64,000 bases of DNA from contig NZ_JAELUC010000004.1 in the NCBI RefSeq assembly GCF_016429155.1, positions 1 through 64,000 on the forward strand, in the 5' to 3' direction. The position numbers were made by a program, and so were the translations under genes. The DNA comes from Pedobacter sp. ASV12. Its GTDB lineage: Bacteria; Bacteroidota; Bacteroidia; Sphingobacteriales; Sphingobacteriaceae. This document shows, one piece after another, positions 26,611 to 36,020 of this stretch (the first letter of the stretch is position 1; every line of letters begins with the position of its first letter). The notes beneath the pieces were generated by a model. It was not told the origin of the DNA, made no database searches, and was given only the letters and a program-made list of their open reading frames with translations.

Positions 26611-29600
26611 ATGAAGAGAAATTTTTACAAAAGAAAAGTTGGAATGAGTTTCTGCCACATGGCATTGCTTGTTTGCGCAATCTTTTGGACTTCATTGGCC
26701 AAGGCCGATGCGCAACAAGGCAAGTGGAAGCCCGAAAGATTAGACAGCTACCTGAAAAAGGTAGAGCAGGCCTACAAAGTAAGCTTTGTATACGATGCGG
26801 CAGAAATCAGCAAATCGTTGGTACTTGATGTACCTGAAAAAACCTACACCATTCAAGAATCGCTAGAGCCATTAAAACAAAAAAACATTGGCTATAGGCT
26901 GGTGGGCACACAAGTGATTTTAAAAGTGCAAGAGCCCATCGTGGCACAGCGAAAAGACGTTACGGTAAAAGGCGTTGTCAAGGACAAAAAAGACAACAAG
27001 CCTATTCCTGGTGTAAGCGTATTCGTAAAGGGCACTGGCCAAGTGGTGTCTACCAACGAGCAGGGCGAATACCAGATGACGATAAAGGACGAAAAAGCGA
27101 TTCTCGTATTCAGGTACCTGGGCTACAAAACGGTTGAAATGGCCATTAACGGCAAAACCAAGATCGATGTAGAGCTTGAAGAAGACGCCGGCCAGCTGAA
27201 AGAAGTGAACATCGTATCTACCGGTTACCAAACGCTTGAGAAAAAAACATTTACTGGAGCCGCCACCTTGGTAAAGGCAAGCGATGCCGAAAGGGCAGGT
27301 GTAACCGATGTGAGCAGGATGCTTGAAGGACAGGTTGCCGGGGTAACTATTCAAAACGTGTCTGGTACCTTTGGTGCAGCACCTAAAATACGCGTGCGTG
27401 GCGCCACCTCATTTTCTGGAGATAACAAACCATTGTGGGTTGTTGATGGGATTATCTTAGAAGATGTGGTTAACATTTCGAACGAAGCCCTTACTTCTGG
27501 CGATGCCAGTACGCTGATTGGTTCTTCGGTAGCAGGTTTAAACCCCGACGATATCGAGAGCTTTAACATCTTGAAAGATGCGGCCGCAACCGGTATGTAC
27601 GGTGCCCGTGCCATGAATGGGGTAATTGTAGTTACGACCAAAAAAGGAAAGCTTACCGAAGGAGCCGCTCGAATCAGTTACCGTGGCAACTTCACTACTT
27701 ATGCCAAACCTAGCTATTCGGATTTCGACATCCTGAACTCGGCCGACCAGATGGCGGTGCTGATCGAGATGCAGAACAAAGGCTATGTGCAGATTCCTGG
27801 CGAATCAAGAGGTGTAAGTGGCGGACCTTTCTATAAAATGTACAACATGCTGTACAACTACGATCCGGTAACCAAAACCTATGCCTTAAAAAATACCAGC
27901 GCCGATAAAATTGCTTTCCTTTCGAGGTATGCCAATGCCAATACCGATTGGTTCGACGTGCTGTTTAAAAATTCATTGCAACAAGAGCATTCATTGAGCA
28001 TCAATTCGGGTACGGAGAAATTTAAAAGCTATGCATCAACTTCGTTTACCAAAGACAATGGTGTTACCATTGGAAACAGCGTAAGCAGGTTTACCGGTAA
28101 CTACCGAGCTAATTTTAATTTGACCGATAAGTTGAGTGCCGAATTATTGAGTACAGGATCGGTGCGTAACCAACAGGCTCCTGGAGCTACGGCGCTTCAA
28201 TCCGATCCGGTTTATGGCAACTACTTCCGTAATTTCGACATCAATCCTTATTCTTACGCCGTAAATACCAGCCGTATGCTTACCGCCTACGATGAAAATG
28301 GCAACTATGAGTACTTTAGACAGAACAGTGCGCCTTTTAGCATCTTGAACGAGCTAAACTCCAACTATCTTAAGCTGGGCGTATTGGATTTCAAGGTTCA
28401 GGGAAACATCAGCTACAAAATCATTCCAAGCTTAAGCTATTCAGTAGATGGAGCTTACAGGTTCGTGAAGTCTGAAACCCAGATCTCTATTTTGGAAAGC
28501 TCTAACATGGCTACATCATTCAGAACAGTTGATGATGCGACTTCTTCGCAAAGCAACAATAATTTGTATACCGACCCAGATATTCCGGGAAGTTTGCCAA
28601 TTAGCGTATTGCCTAGTGGTGGTTTTTATAAAACATCAACAGATAACCTGAAGAGCTATTACTTCAGACAAAACTTGGCTTTCAATAAAACTTTTAACAC
28701 CAAGCATAACATTACCGCTTTTGGCGCGATGGAAGTGCGTTACATCGACCGTCAAAGAGAGTCTTTCGATGGCGTGGGCTATCAGTTTGACAATGGCGGC
28801 TTGGTTACTCCATATTACAAGTATTTTAAAGAAGCCTCTGAAGAGGGCAAGCCTTATTTTAGCATGGGCAACAATTACGAAAGATATACCGCCTTCTTCG
28901 CCAATGCCTCTTACACCTATAATGAAAAATATACCTTGAGGTTGTCAGGCCGTTATGACGGCTCTAACTTGTTAGGTAAAACGGCTACTGCCAGGTGGCT
29001 GCCAACCTGGAACGTAGCGGCCAGCTGGAACATCAGCGATGAAGATTTCTGGCCAAAAAGCGATATCTTAACTGGAGCCAAATTACGTGGTTCTTATGGA
29101 TTGGTAGCCAGTATTGGCAATGCCACCAACTCGGCTGCCGTGTTCTACAATCAAGTGTCGAGAAGACCTAACTTAGGCGATCAAGAAGCACAGATTTTTA
29201 TTTCGAACCTCGAGAACTCTGAGCTGACTTGGGAAAAAACCAAGGATTTAAATATCGGCTTGGATTTGTCCTTGATCAAAAACAGGATCAACTTTACCGT
29301 TGATTTGTACAAAAGGAACATTTTTGATTTGATTGGTGCCATCCAAACTTCTGGTATTGGTGGCGAGTATACCAAGATTGCCAATTATGGCGCCATGTCT
29401 GGCAAAGGTATTGAGCTGGCTATTACAGGCAAGGCCATAGACAATCCTAACTTTAAATGGACTACCAATTTCAACTTTGGCTACAATACCAATAAAGTAA
29501 AAGATTTGCAGGTTGATCCGAATATCTTCAGGTCTACTTCAAACAATGGCTCGGCAGTACTTAATTATCCGCAACGCAGCTTGTTCTCGGTGCAGTTTGC

Positions 29601-30255
29601 TGGCTTGAACCACGATTATGGCTATCCGATGTTTGTAGGCGTAGATGGCAGAACAACTACCTACATCAATTTGCAAGACGACAACCTGCTTCGTTTGAAA
29701 TACGAAGGACCAATAGACCCTACATTTGCCGGTGGTTTTTATAACCAGTTTAGCTATAAAAACTTTACGCTTTCTGCATTGCTTGGTTTCTCTGCCGGTA
29801 ACATGATCAGGCTTAATCCAAATATCAGCAGCAACTTTAACGACATCAGTTCAATGAGCCGCGACTTGTTAAACAGGTGGGTAATGCCTGGCGACGAGAA
29901 GTTTACTACAGTACCAGCTATCCTCGATCCGCTTTCGGCATCGAAAATTGTTGATGCCAACGGTTCGGCAGTAGATATCAGGTATGCCTATAACTTGTAT
30001 AACTTTTCTACCGAAAGGGTAGCAAAAGGCGATTACATCAAGTTGAGGCAAGTAGCGTTGAGCTACAACCTGCCTAAGAGCTTCTACAGCAAATTGGGTA
30101 TGTCTGGAGCTTCAATATCTTTGGTAGGCAACAACCTGTTGCTGCTGTATTCTGATAAGAGGTTAAATGGCCAGGACCCAGAGTTCTACAATTCTGGTGG
30201 TGTGGCCTTGCCGGTATCTAGACAGTATACCTTATCGTTAAAAATTGGATTTTAA
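26611..30255 (+). CDS. SusC/RagA-family TonB-dependent receptor with STN signalling domain
   Basis: 1214 residues. Signal region to about residue 33, then a STN domain (about 40-110), the transducer domain that contacts FecR. A carboxypeptidase-regulatory-like beta-sandwich (about 119-195; VKGVVKDKKDNKPIPGVSV) follows, then the plug (LEGQVAGVTIQNVSG, IRVRGATS, PLWVVDGIILED) and a 22-strand-type barrel ending in LSLKIGF with the C-terminal Phe. It imports a substrate across the outer membrane using TonB energy, with the SusD lipoprotein as lid. The plug region carries the usual DAAATGMYGARAMNGVI motif. Substrate unknown; the neighbouring metallohydrolase points to peptides. Confidence 0.95.
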   Translation: MKRNFYKRKVGMSFCHMALLVCAIFWTSLAKADAQQGKWKPERLDSYLKKVEQAYKVSFVYDAAEISKSLVLDVPEKTYTIQESLEPLKQKNIGYRLVGTQVILKVQEPIVAQRKDVTVKGVVKDKKDNKPIPGVSVFVKGTGQVVSTNEQGEYQMTIKDEKAILVFRYLGYKTVEMAINGKTKIDVELEEDAGQLKEVNIVSTGYQTLEKKTFTGAATLVKASDAERAGVTDVSRMLEGQVAGVTIQNVSGTFGAAPKIRVRGATSFSGDNKPLWVVDGIILEDVVNISNEALTSGDASTLIGSSVAGLNPDDIESFNILKDAAATGMYGARAMNGVIVVTTKKGKLTEGAARISYRGNFTTYAKPSYSDFDILNSADQMAVLIEMQNKGYVQIPGESRGVSGGPFYKMYNMLYNYDPVTKTYALKNTSADKIAFLSRYANANTDWFDVLFKNSLQQEHSLSINSGTEKFKSYASTSFTKDNGVTIGNSVSRFTGNYRANFNLTDKLSAELLSTGSVRNQQAPGATALQSDPVYGNYFRNFDINPYSYAVNTSRMLTAYDENGNYEYFRQNSAPFSILNELNSNYLKLGVLDFKVQGNISYKIIPSLSYSVDGAYRFVKSETQISILESSNMATSFRTVDDATSSQSNNNLYTDPDIPGSLPISVLPSGGFYKTSTDNLKSYYFRQNLAFNKTFNTKHNITAFGAMEVRYIDRQRESFDGVGYQFDNGGLVTPYYKYFKEASEEGKPYFSMGNNYERYTAFFANASYTYNEKYTLRLSGRYDGSNLLGKTATARWLPTWNVAASWNISDEDFWPKSDILTGAKLRGSYGLVASIGNATNSAAVFYNQVSRRPNLGDQEAQIFISNLENSELTWEKTKDLNIGLDLSLIKNRINFTVDLYKRNIFDLIGAIQTSGIGGEYTKIANYGAMSGKGIELAITGKAIDNPNFKWTTNFNFGYNTNKVKDLQVDPNIFRSTSNNGSAVLNYPQRSLFSVQFAGLNHDYGYPMFVGVDGRTTTYINLQDDNLLRLKYEGPIDPTFAGGFYNQFSYKNFTLSALLGFSAGNMIRLNPNISSNFNDISSMSRDLLNRWVMPGDEKFTTVPAILDPLSASKIVDANGSAVDIRYAYNLYNFSTERVAKGDYIKLRQVALSYNLPKSFYSKLGMSGASISLVGNNLLLLYSDKRLNGQDPEFYNSGGVALPVSRQYTLSLKIGF

Positions 30256-30267
30256 TTGAAAGAAATT

Positions 30268-31749
30268 ATGAAATTGAATAAAATATTATGGACCACTCTT
30301 GGCGTGACGTTGCTGTTTTCAATGCCATCGTGCAAGAAGTTTTTAGAACAATCGCCAGATAACCGTGCGGAGATCAATACGGTTGAGAAGCTGTCGCAAT
30401 TGGTGTCAACAGCCTATCCTTCCCGCGATTATTTAACCTTTACCGAAGCCTCCTCAGATAATGCCGAAGACAAAGGCGTGGGTGTTGGTTCTTTGTTTGA
30501 TGTAATCGACCTGCCTTACAACTGGCAAGACAGGATTGGCGATGGTACGAACACCGCTACCGCCTACTGGAACGCCTGTTATGAAGCCATTGCGGCCGCC
30601 AACCAAGCTTTGGAATCGATAGAAACCAATAATCTGGGTAGCGGAGCCCTTCCATACAAAGGAGAAGCATTGGTGTGTAGGGCTTATGCGCATTTTATGT
30701 TGGCTACTTTATTTGCCACGCCTTATAAAATAGGTGGGGCCAATACTGCACCTGGCGTACCTTATGTAGATAAGCCAGAAACCAAAGTGATCCAGCCTTA
30801 CAGCAGAGGTACAGTGGCCAGCACTTACGAAAGGATCAGGAAAGACCTGGAAGATGGTTTGCCTTTGTTGCAGGCATCAGCCTATAAAATTCCAAAATAT
30901 CATTTTACGCCAGCTGCAGCACATGCATTTGCTTCGCGTTTTTACCTATTTACAGGCGAGTGGCAGAAAGTAGTAGACCATGCTACGCTAGCCGTGCCTG
31001 GCAATGATTTTGTGAACAACATGCGTCCGATTTCAACCACGTTGAGGTTAATGACTTTCCCTGATTTCTTGACCAATTTCATGAGCAGCGGACAAAAGTA
31101 TAACCTGTTGTTGTTGGGTACTTATTCTACCTACGCCCGTTTCATCAGTACAGGTACTACGCCTCGCCATGGCTACGGTTCTAAAATGGCCAAAATGTTT
31201 TCGGCGGGACAAAACGTTACCGGAAAAGCCTTGGCCAACAACGTGCTTTCGTACGGCGTACCAAACTATACCACCTACAAATTCAAGGAGAACTTTTTTA
31301 ACATCTCCCCAGATATAGGGTATCCTTACCTTACTTTCGCGGGTTTAACGGTTGATGAAACCTTGATGAACAGGGCAGAAGCCTATGCAGAGTTAGGTAT
31401 GAACGATTTGGCGCTGAAGGATATCAATGATTTTTACAGCGTAAGAATAGTAAATTATAATCCTAATAACGATGCGGTTACTTTGGCAAAGATCGCTAAT
31501 TTTTATCCGGCAATTACCGACGTCAAGCAAGGCCTGATCAGAACCATATTGGATGCCAAAAAAGCAGAGTTCCTACAAGAAGGCCTCAGGTGGTTCGATA
31601 TCATCCGTCGTGATCTAACGGTTGTCCATAACGACTTGGCCGCCGATGGAGCCGAAACCTTCAGGGAGCTAAAACCAGGAGATCCGCGTCGACTTTTCCA
31701 ATTGCCAGTAGAAGTTAAAACCTCAGGTGTTGAACTAAATCCTAGATAA
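30268..31749 (+). CDS. RagB/SusD-family nutrient-binding lipoprotein
   Basis: About 493 residues. Start taken at ATG 30268, which gives a compact lipoprotein signal ending in MPSCKKFLEQSP; the frame also opens at a TTG four codons earlier. The SusD fold is seen from an N-terminal NTVEKLSQLVSTAY block, a TPR-like TPAAAHAFASRFYLFTGEWQKVVDHA stretch, and the C-terminal FLQEGLRWFDIIRRD, a near-universal SusD signature. It caps the SusC barrel from outside and binds the substrate. Nearly abuts the receptor and the metallohydrolase gene. Confidence 0.94.
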   Translation: MKLNKILWTTLGVTLLFSMPSCKKFLEQSPDNRAEINTVEKLSQLVSTAYPSRDYLTFTEASSDNAEDKGVGVGSLFDVIDLPYNWQDRIGDGTNTATAYWNACYEAIAAANQALESIETNNLGSGALPYKGEALVCRAYAHFMLATLFATPYKIGGANTAPGVPYVDKPETKVIQPYSRGTVASTYERIRKDLEDGLPLLQASAYKIPKYHFTPAAAHAFASRFYLFTGEWQKVVDHATLAVPGNDFVNNMRPISTTLRLMTFPDFLTNFMSSGQKYNLLLLGTYSTYARFISTGTTPRHGYGSKMAKMFSAGQNVTGKALANNVLSYGVPNYTTYKFKENFFNISPDIGYPYLTFAGLTVDETLMNRAEAYAELGMNDLALKDINDFYSVRIVNYNPNNDAVTLAKIANFYPAITDVKQGLIRTILDAKKAEFLQEGLRWFDIIRRDLTVVHNDLAADGAETFRELKPGDPRRLFQLPVEVKTSGVELNPR

Positions 31750-31755
31750 GCAGAG

Positions 31756-33186
31756 ATGAAAAATATAATTAAAACAACAGCAGTTTTTTTGCTAGCCGTA
31801 GGGTTGTTTGCCTGTCGCAAAACAGAAAAGCTAAACGTGGATTACAGTACCTTTAATCCAGACGACCCTCGCACAAACACGCCATTAGACCAATGGCTGA
31901 AAACCAATTTCCTTGACGAATACAATATCGACGTCATTTACAGGTACAATAGGTATTACCATGGCAATACGGCCAACGTGGTACCTAGCAAGCTGGAGAA
32001 CATACAGCCCACCATGCAAATGGTGCTCGATGGTTTCATTACGCCCTACCGTAAAATTGCCGGCGAAACCTTTACCAAAACCTATATGCCTAAAGAATGG
32101 GTGTTGTTCGGTTCGTATGCCTATGCAAATACCTCCGATCCTGGCGTAGCCGGTACGGCCGCCGCCGGAAGACGGATTACCTTGTATGGTGTAAACGATT
32201 ACCAGCCATTGCCTGCAGGCCAGTTCTATGCCTGGGATAGGCAACGCATCATGCACCACGAGTTTGGCCACATCCTGAACCAGATCATCCCTATCCCGAC
32301 CGATTGGGAGGCTATTTCGAAAGGGTTTTACAAGCAGCCATACAACGATACGCCAACAGATACTGCCCGCAGAAATGGTTTTGTAACCAGCTATGCCAGT
32401 GGCGTATCAACCGAAGATTATGCCGAAACCATCAGCTGGCTATTGATTAACGGACAGGTTTGGTATGACGATTGGGCCAGTTTTGCCAATACCGCAGGTA
32501 AGGCCAGGTTTGTCCAAAAAGAAAACAACGTCATCAACTACTACAACAACTTGGGCATCAACTTTAAAAAGTTGCAAATGGAAGTGCAGCAGTACATGAT
32601 TGGTATTGGTCTCAAAGAAAGCAAATTCGCCTATTGGCTTGGCAAAAACCGTACGCCATTGGTTACACCTTTGCCGAGCCCGGCACCTGCACCAATCCCT
32701 ACTTTTAAATCATTGATGTTAAATCCTAGCGCCGATTATTATGTAAAGTATGGTGGCTCTACAGAATTTAAGCAACTTTATGACCAAGTGGTGGCCAATG
32801 TGTTCGCAATTGCTCCAGGTGGTCGCAAAGTCAATTTTATAAGGTTTGATTTCCCTTCTACCACTTCGGTAACGATGAACATCAACTATACCAACTCTGC
32901 TGGTACAGTGTTCGATGCCAAGTATGCCTTCAACATGGCGATTACTTTAGCAACCAGCCAAGTGAAGTTTACAACAGGAACGCCTGGCGGAACCGATGCA
33001 CCATGGGTAGCAAATGCAAATACCCTTGCTGCAGCCGTAAAACCATTGAGCGATTACCTAGTTAACAACACATTTGTAGCAAACTGGTTACCGGTGAACG
33101 TAGTACCCGAAGACTACATGAAACTGGCCGGTTTTAGCGTGTTGAATGCGCCAACCAATTATTTTTACGGACCATTGGCTTATTAA
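31756..33186 (+). CDS. Substrate import-associated zinc metallohydrolase lipoprotein
   Basis: 476 residues, lipoprotein signal ending in LFACRK. The zinc motif HEFGH is at residues 168-172, followed by a Glu-containing segment (STEDYAETISWLL) that could supply the third ligand in gluzincin manner. The family (HExxH lipoproteins encoded beside SusC/SusD pairs) is known mainly from genome context. It probably trims a peptide or protein at the cell surface before import. A Pro-rich linker (PLPSPAPAPIP, about residues 305-315) separates the peptidase half from a C-terminal domain that resembles the DUF4302 neighbour in style. Starts 6 bases after susD. Confidence 0.88.
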   Translation: MKNIIKTTAVFLLAVGLFACRKTEKLNVDYSTFNPDDPRTNTPLDQWLKTNFLDEYNIDVIYRYNRYYHGNTANVVPSKLENIQPTMQMVLDGFITPYRKIAGETFTKTYMPKEWVLFGSYAYANTSDPGVAGTAAAGRRITLYGVNDYQPLPAGQFYAWDRQRIMHHEFGHILNQIIPIPTDWEAISKGFYKQPYNDTPTDTARRNGFVTSYASGVSTEDYAETISWLLINGQVWYDDWASFANTAGKARFVQKENNVINYYNNLGINFKKLQMEVQQYMIGIGLKESKFAYWLGKNRTPLVTPLPSPAPAPIPTFKSLMLNPSADYYVKYGGSTEFKQLYDQVVANVFAIAPGGRKVNFIRFDFPSTTSVTMNINYTNSAGTVFDAKYAFNMAITLATSQVKFTTGTPGGTDAPWVANANTLAAAVKPLSDYLVNNTFVANWLPVNVVPEDYMKLAGFSVLNAPTNYFYGPLAY

Positions 33187-33190
33187 ATTG

Positions 33191-34540
33191 ATGAAAATGA
33201 AAAAAATATTATATGCATTTGTATTCCTGTCGGTGATGATGGGGTGCAAAAAGACATCATACGTGCCTAAGTTTGACAAAACGCCGCAAGAACGTGCGGC
33301 CGATCAAATCAAGCTGGTTTCTACCACACTTACAAGCGCCACCAATGGATGGATTGCGACCATGCCAACCCAAGCGGGTGGCGGTTATGGGTTTTTTATC
33401 ACTTTTGATACTGAACAAGGCGTAACCATGCTTGGAGATATGACCAACGAATCGGCCACAACATTGGGCAAGTCATACTACAGGGTGAAACAGGATATGG
33501 GCACAGAACTGGTGTTCGATACCTATAATTACATCTCGATGCTTGACGATCCCAACGGGGCTGTTTTGGGCGGTGCATCGAAAGTAGGCTATAGCAGCGA
33601 CATCGAGTTTACTTACGACAGAATGAATGGCGACAGTATTTTCTTTGTAGGCAAAAAATATAGACAACCACTTAAAATGGTAAAAGCCACGGCGGCTCAA
33701 AAAACTGCCTATACGAATGGAGATTACCTCACGGCTATTAATAAGCTGAAGAATTTTTTCACTACAGTTAAGTATCCGTATGTAGAAGTGGTAAGCGGTT
33801 CGGCTACTTTAAAAGCTGGAATCAGCATGAATGCCACCAATAATTTAGCAGCTGGTAAAAGAGTAACTTTTACAGGTGTTTTAGCTGATGGAATGACCGT
33901 AGGTAGTGCTTCAGCTAAATTTGCCTTCACTTTAGATGGGGCCGATATTCTAGGTGGCGGTTTAGTTTATCAGGGTGTTAAGTTTGTCAGGTTTTTCTGG
34001 AAAGATGCTGCAACTTTGGTCATGTACGATTCAACAGGCAAAGAATATGTAGTGAAAAGCAATCCAACACCTATTACGCCACTATGGCTACTGATTGGAA
34101 CTGGTTATACATCTGTTACCGTAGCCAATGCCACCACTGCACCAGGCTGGGGCGCCGATTACGTAACAAGAAGAGCAGACGCCGCCAACAAAATGTTAAC
34201 GGGTGGTTATGCCTTACGCTTAGAGCAAATGTCTTACGCCTTTAATAATGCATCAAAAAAGATGACCTTAAAGGTTAACATGCCACAAAACACTACACCA
34301 TATGTGGGTACGATCAATTATACCTATAACCGATCAGACAATGGGGTGTTTAAGTTCACCTATGTGGATGCCGATGGAAACGGCGGTATTATTGTGCCAT
34401 TTATGGCGTCGCTTTTGGCCCAGCGCCTCAATGTAGATACCTTTAATATCGATTATTTTAGTGATCCATCTGGTACTATACTTGCCCAGTTCAAGAGTAT
34501 AGAAAACCCAACCTTTACTTTTACAGGTACCCTGCAATAG
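33191..34540 (+). CDS. DUF4302 lipoprotein
   Basis: About 449 residues, with start at ATG 33191 (or 33197), 4 bases after the preceding stop; the longer frame from 33146 would overlap that gene. Lipoprotein signal ends in MMGCKKTS. The body matches the DUF4302 pattern: an N-terminal TPQERAADQIKLVSTTLTSATNGWIATMPTQ, then beta-rich sequence with GGYGFFITFD and ITFTG-like strands. DUF4302 genes recur in this type of SusCD-metallohydrolase locus and likely encode an extra surface substrate binder. Last gene of the locus, followed by a terminator. Confidence 0.85.
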   Translation: MKMKKILYAFVFLSVMMGCKKTSYVPKFDKTPQERAADQIKLVSTTLTSATNGWIATMPTQAGGGYGFFITFDTEQGVTMLGDMTNESATTLGKSYYRVKQDMGTELVFDTYNYISMLDDPNGAVLGGASKVGYSSDIEFTYDRMNGDSIFFVGKKYRQPLKMVKATAAQKTAYTNGDYLTAINKLKNFFTTVKYPYVEVVSGSATLKAGISMNATNNLAAGKRVTFTGVLADGMTVGSASAKFAFTLDGADILGGGLVYQGVKFVRFFWKDAATLVMYDSTGKEYVVKSNPTPITPLWLLIGTGYTSVTVANATTAPGWGADYVTRRADAANKMLTGGYALRLEQMSYAFNNASKKMTLKVNMPQNTTPYVGTINYTYNRSDNGVFKFTYVDADGNGGIIVPFMASLLAQRLNVDTFNIDYFSDPSGTILAQFKSIENPTFTFTGTLQ

Positions 34541-34563
34541 TTAATAGTTAAATTAATACTTAA

Positions 34564-34591
34564 GCCTCCTGAGGATTCAGGAGGCTTTTTT
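34564..34591 (+). terminator. Intrinsic terminator closing the SusCD locus
   Basis: GCCTCCTGA (34564-34572), loop GGAT, TCAGGAGGC (34577-34585), then six T. A perfect 9-bp stem. Its outer stem and tail closely resemble the terminator at 35659-35686. Confidence 0.9.
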
Positions 34592-34697
34592 ATTAAATGT
34601 CCTAAAGTACTTAGGGGTGCTCTTTTTTTTTACATTTTTGCCTTATTGGTTGCCATAATTTACATTTATGGATAACTCTAACATTTAAACCCGTATC

Positions 34698-35648
34698 ATG
34701 AAGAAACAACCAATCGATTTTTTTCGTTCTATTAAGCGAATTGCTTATTTGACGATACTACTGTGTTTAACTTTCGTAACAAGCTGTAAAAAGGAAACTG
34801 GCTTAAAGTCAAATGATCAAGAAAGTAAAAGATTGATTTTGGCGAAGAAAGCTAATATACCTTCAAGTGCAGGCCAAGGACTTTCATCTCCTGATTTTGA
34901 CGCTTTTGAAGTGCTAACCCCGTTTGATTTACAAAACTTGACAGAACTCCAAGCCATCAGTCTAACAGATCCTTTCGTTAGTTCAGGTACATCATTATAC
35001 AATAGCCTGATTCTCCAAATCTCAGGTACTCCAGAATGGGCAGCCTTAAGTGCAGAAGAACAGAATTATATTCTTAATTTTACCCCTCAACAAAAAGCAA
35101 TGCTTGAAGTTATTTATCGAGCTGCGAATATTGAAGCATCTGCTAGTGGCGAAACGCCTAGATGGGTACATTGCGCAGTATCAGCGCTTGGATTTCAGCA
35201 AGCTTATAGTTTGATTGCAAAAGCCTTTACCGTAGGTATGTCAGCCTCAACTGCAGTACAGGCGCTAAGATTTATCGGCCTAAAATACTTAGGCTATGTT
35301 GCGCTCGCTTACGCGATATACGAGTTTGTACAATGTGTTTCAGATAGTGGGCCAGGAGAAAATCCTGAATTGATTGAAATAGATATTTCATCGAAATTAT
35401 TAGATGGTCCATTGCCATCTTCAACAACATATCTTACGACGGCCAAAGAAGTAGTAGACGCGAGTAGTCGTGTTCTTAGATTTACATCGATATTTTTTAA
35501 TTCTCTAGACAATAAGTATTATTCTGATAGTGCTTTTACAACATTCGTTCCAGACGGATACTATCCAAATGTAATTCCAATGACAGTTCCTCAATGCCAT
35601 TATATTGTGGGAGGGGTGGCTTTGGCGGTATATCATCGAGCACCTTAA
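34698..35648 (+). CDS. Orphan lipoprotein with Cys-flanked hydrophobic segment, unknown function
   Basis: 316 residues, not recognised. The signal ends in FVTSC (Cys30), so a lipoprotein. Residues 33-150 are soluble and acidic, with APEWAALS-type and NFTPQQKAMLEV segments. Residues 159-213 form a long Gly/Ala-rich hydrophobic stretch bracketed by two Cys (C159 and C213), including VGMSASTAVQALRFIGLKYLGYVALAYAIYEF, enough for one or two helices. The C-terminus has NKYYSDSAFTTFVPDGYYPN, similar to short repeats seen at the ends of some Bacteroidota surface proteins. Codon choice is visibly richer in A and T than the neighbours, and the gene is enclosed by two look-alike terminators. Could be acquired; a membrane-active or toxin-like role is only a guess. 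Confidence 0.75.
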   Translation: MKKQPIDFFRSIKRIAYLTILLCLTFVTSCKKETGLKSNDQESKRLILAKKANIPSSAGQGLSSPDFDAFEVLTPFDLQNLTELQAISLTDPFVSSGTSLYNSLILQISGTPEWAALSAEEQNYILNFTPQQKAMLEVIYRAANIEASASGETPRWVHCAVSALGFQQAYSLIAKAFTVGMSASTAVQALRFIGLKYLGYVALAYAIYEFVQCVSDSGPGENPELIEIDISSKLLDGPLPSSTTYLTTAKEVVDASSRVLRFTSIFFNSLDNKYYSDSAFTTFVPDGYYPNVIPMTVPQCHYIVGGVALAVYHRAP

Positions 35649-35658
35649 AACTCTTCAA

Positions 35659-35686
35659 GCCTCCCGCGAAATCGGGAGGCTTTTTT
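35659..35686 (+). terminator. Intrinsic terminator after the orphan lipoprotein
   Basis: GCCTCCCG (35659-35666), loop CGAAAT, CGGGAGGC (35673-35680), then six T. Shares AGCCTCC and GGAGGCTTTTTTAT with the terminator at 34564-34591. Confidence 0.9.
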
Positions 35687-35724
35687 ATGACATTATTTTT
35701 ATCCCCCTCAACCACAATAATGCC

Positions 35725-35732
35725 TATATTTG
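35725..35732 (+). promoter_or_regulatory. -7 promoter element, near-leaderless
   Basis: TATATTTG is an exact TAnnTTTG match ending 7 bases before the ATG at 35740, so the transcript would have almost no leader. No TTG is seen at -33. Confidence 0.4.
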
Positions 35733-35739
35733 CATCATC

Positions 35740-35997
35740 ATGAAAAAAGCGGTTGTTTTCTTGTTTCTTTTTGCGCTTAGCTTTGCTTTTACGCCTAGTG
35801 TCAAGGCACAGTGTTCGATGTGTACCATCAACGCAGAGCAGGGCACGAAGAATGGCAACAACCAAACCAAAGGCATTAACGATGGTGTAGTTTACCTGCT
35901 TTCTATCCCATATTTGCTCATTGTTGGAGTGGGATTGATCTGGTATAAAAACTACCGTAAAAAGGCTGCTTCGCCTTCTTTAAATACCGAAAACTAA
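35740..35997 (+). CDS. Small membrane protein with exported CxxC motif, unknown function
   Basis: 85 residues. Signal peptide ends near SVKAQ, and the mature protein begins with CSMC, a CxxC-type pair exposed outside the inner membrane, followed by TINAEQGTKNGNNQTKGIND and one membrane helix (about residues 52-69), then a basic tail (YKNYRKK). Similar short proteins (QCAMC or QCSMC then a LNxGILYL-like helix) are common in Bacteroidota and have no assigned role. Start is ATG 35740: the longer frame upstream runs through a terminator. It sits 23 bases before DUF983, probably co-transcribed. Confidence 0.75.
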   Translation: MKKAVVFLFLFALSFAFTPSVKAQCSMCTINAEQGTKNGNNQTKGINDGVVYLLSIPYLLIVGVGLIWYKNYRKKAASPSLNTEN

Positions 35998-36020
35998 CTT
36001 CCGTTTGAAACATTGCCGCC

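Noticed and set aside
26611-30255. A polysaccharide utilisation locus at the SusCD genes
   Set aside because: No glycoside hydrolase, lyase, sulfatase or SusE/F-type gene nearby; the neighbours are a metallohydrolase and DUF4302.
34564-35686. An insertion sequence or integron at the orphan lipoprotein
   Set aside because: No transposase, integrase, terminal inverted repeats or target duplication seen; the flanking hairpins are ordinary terminators that resemble each other.
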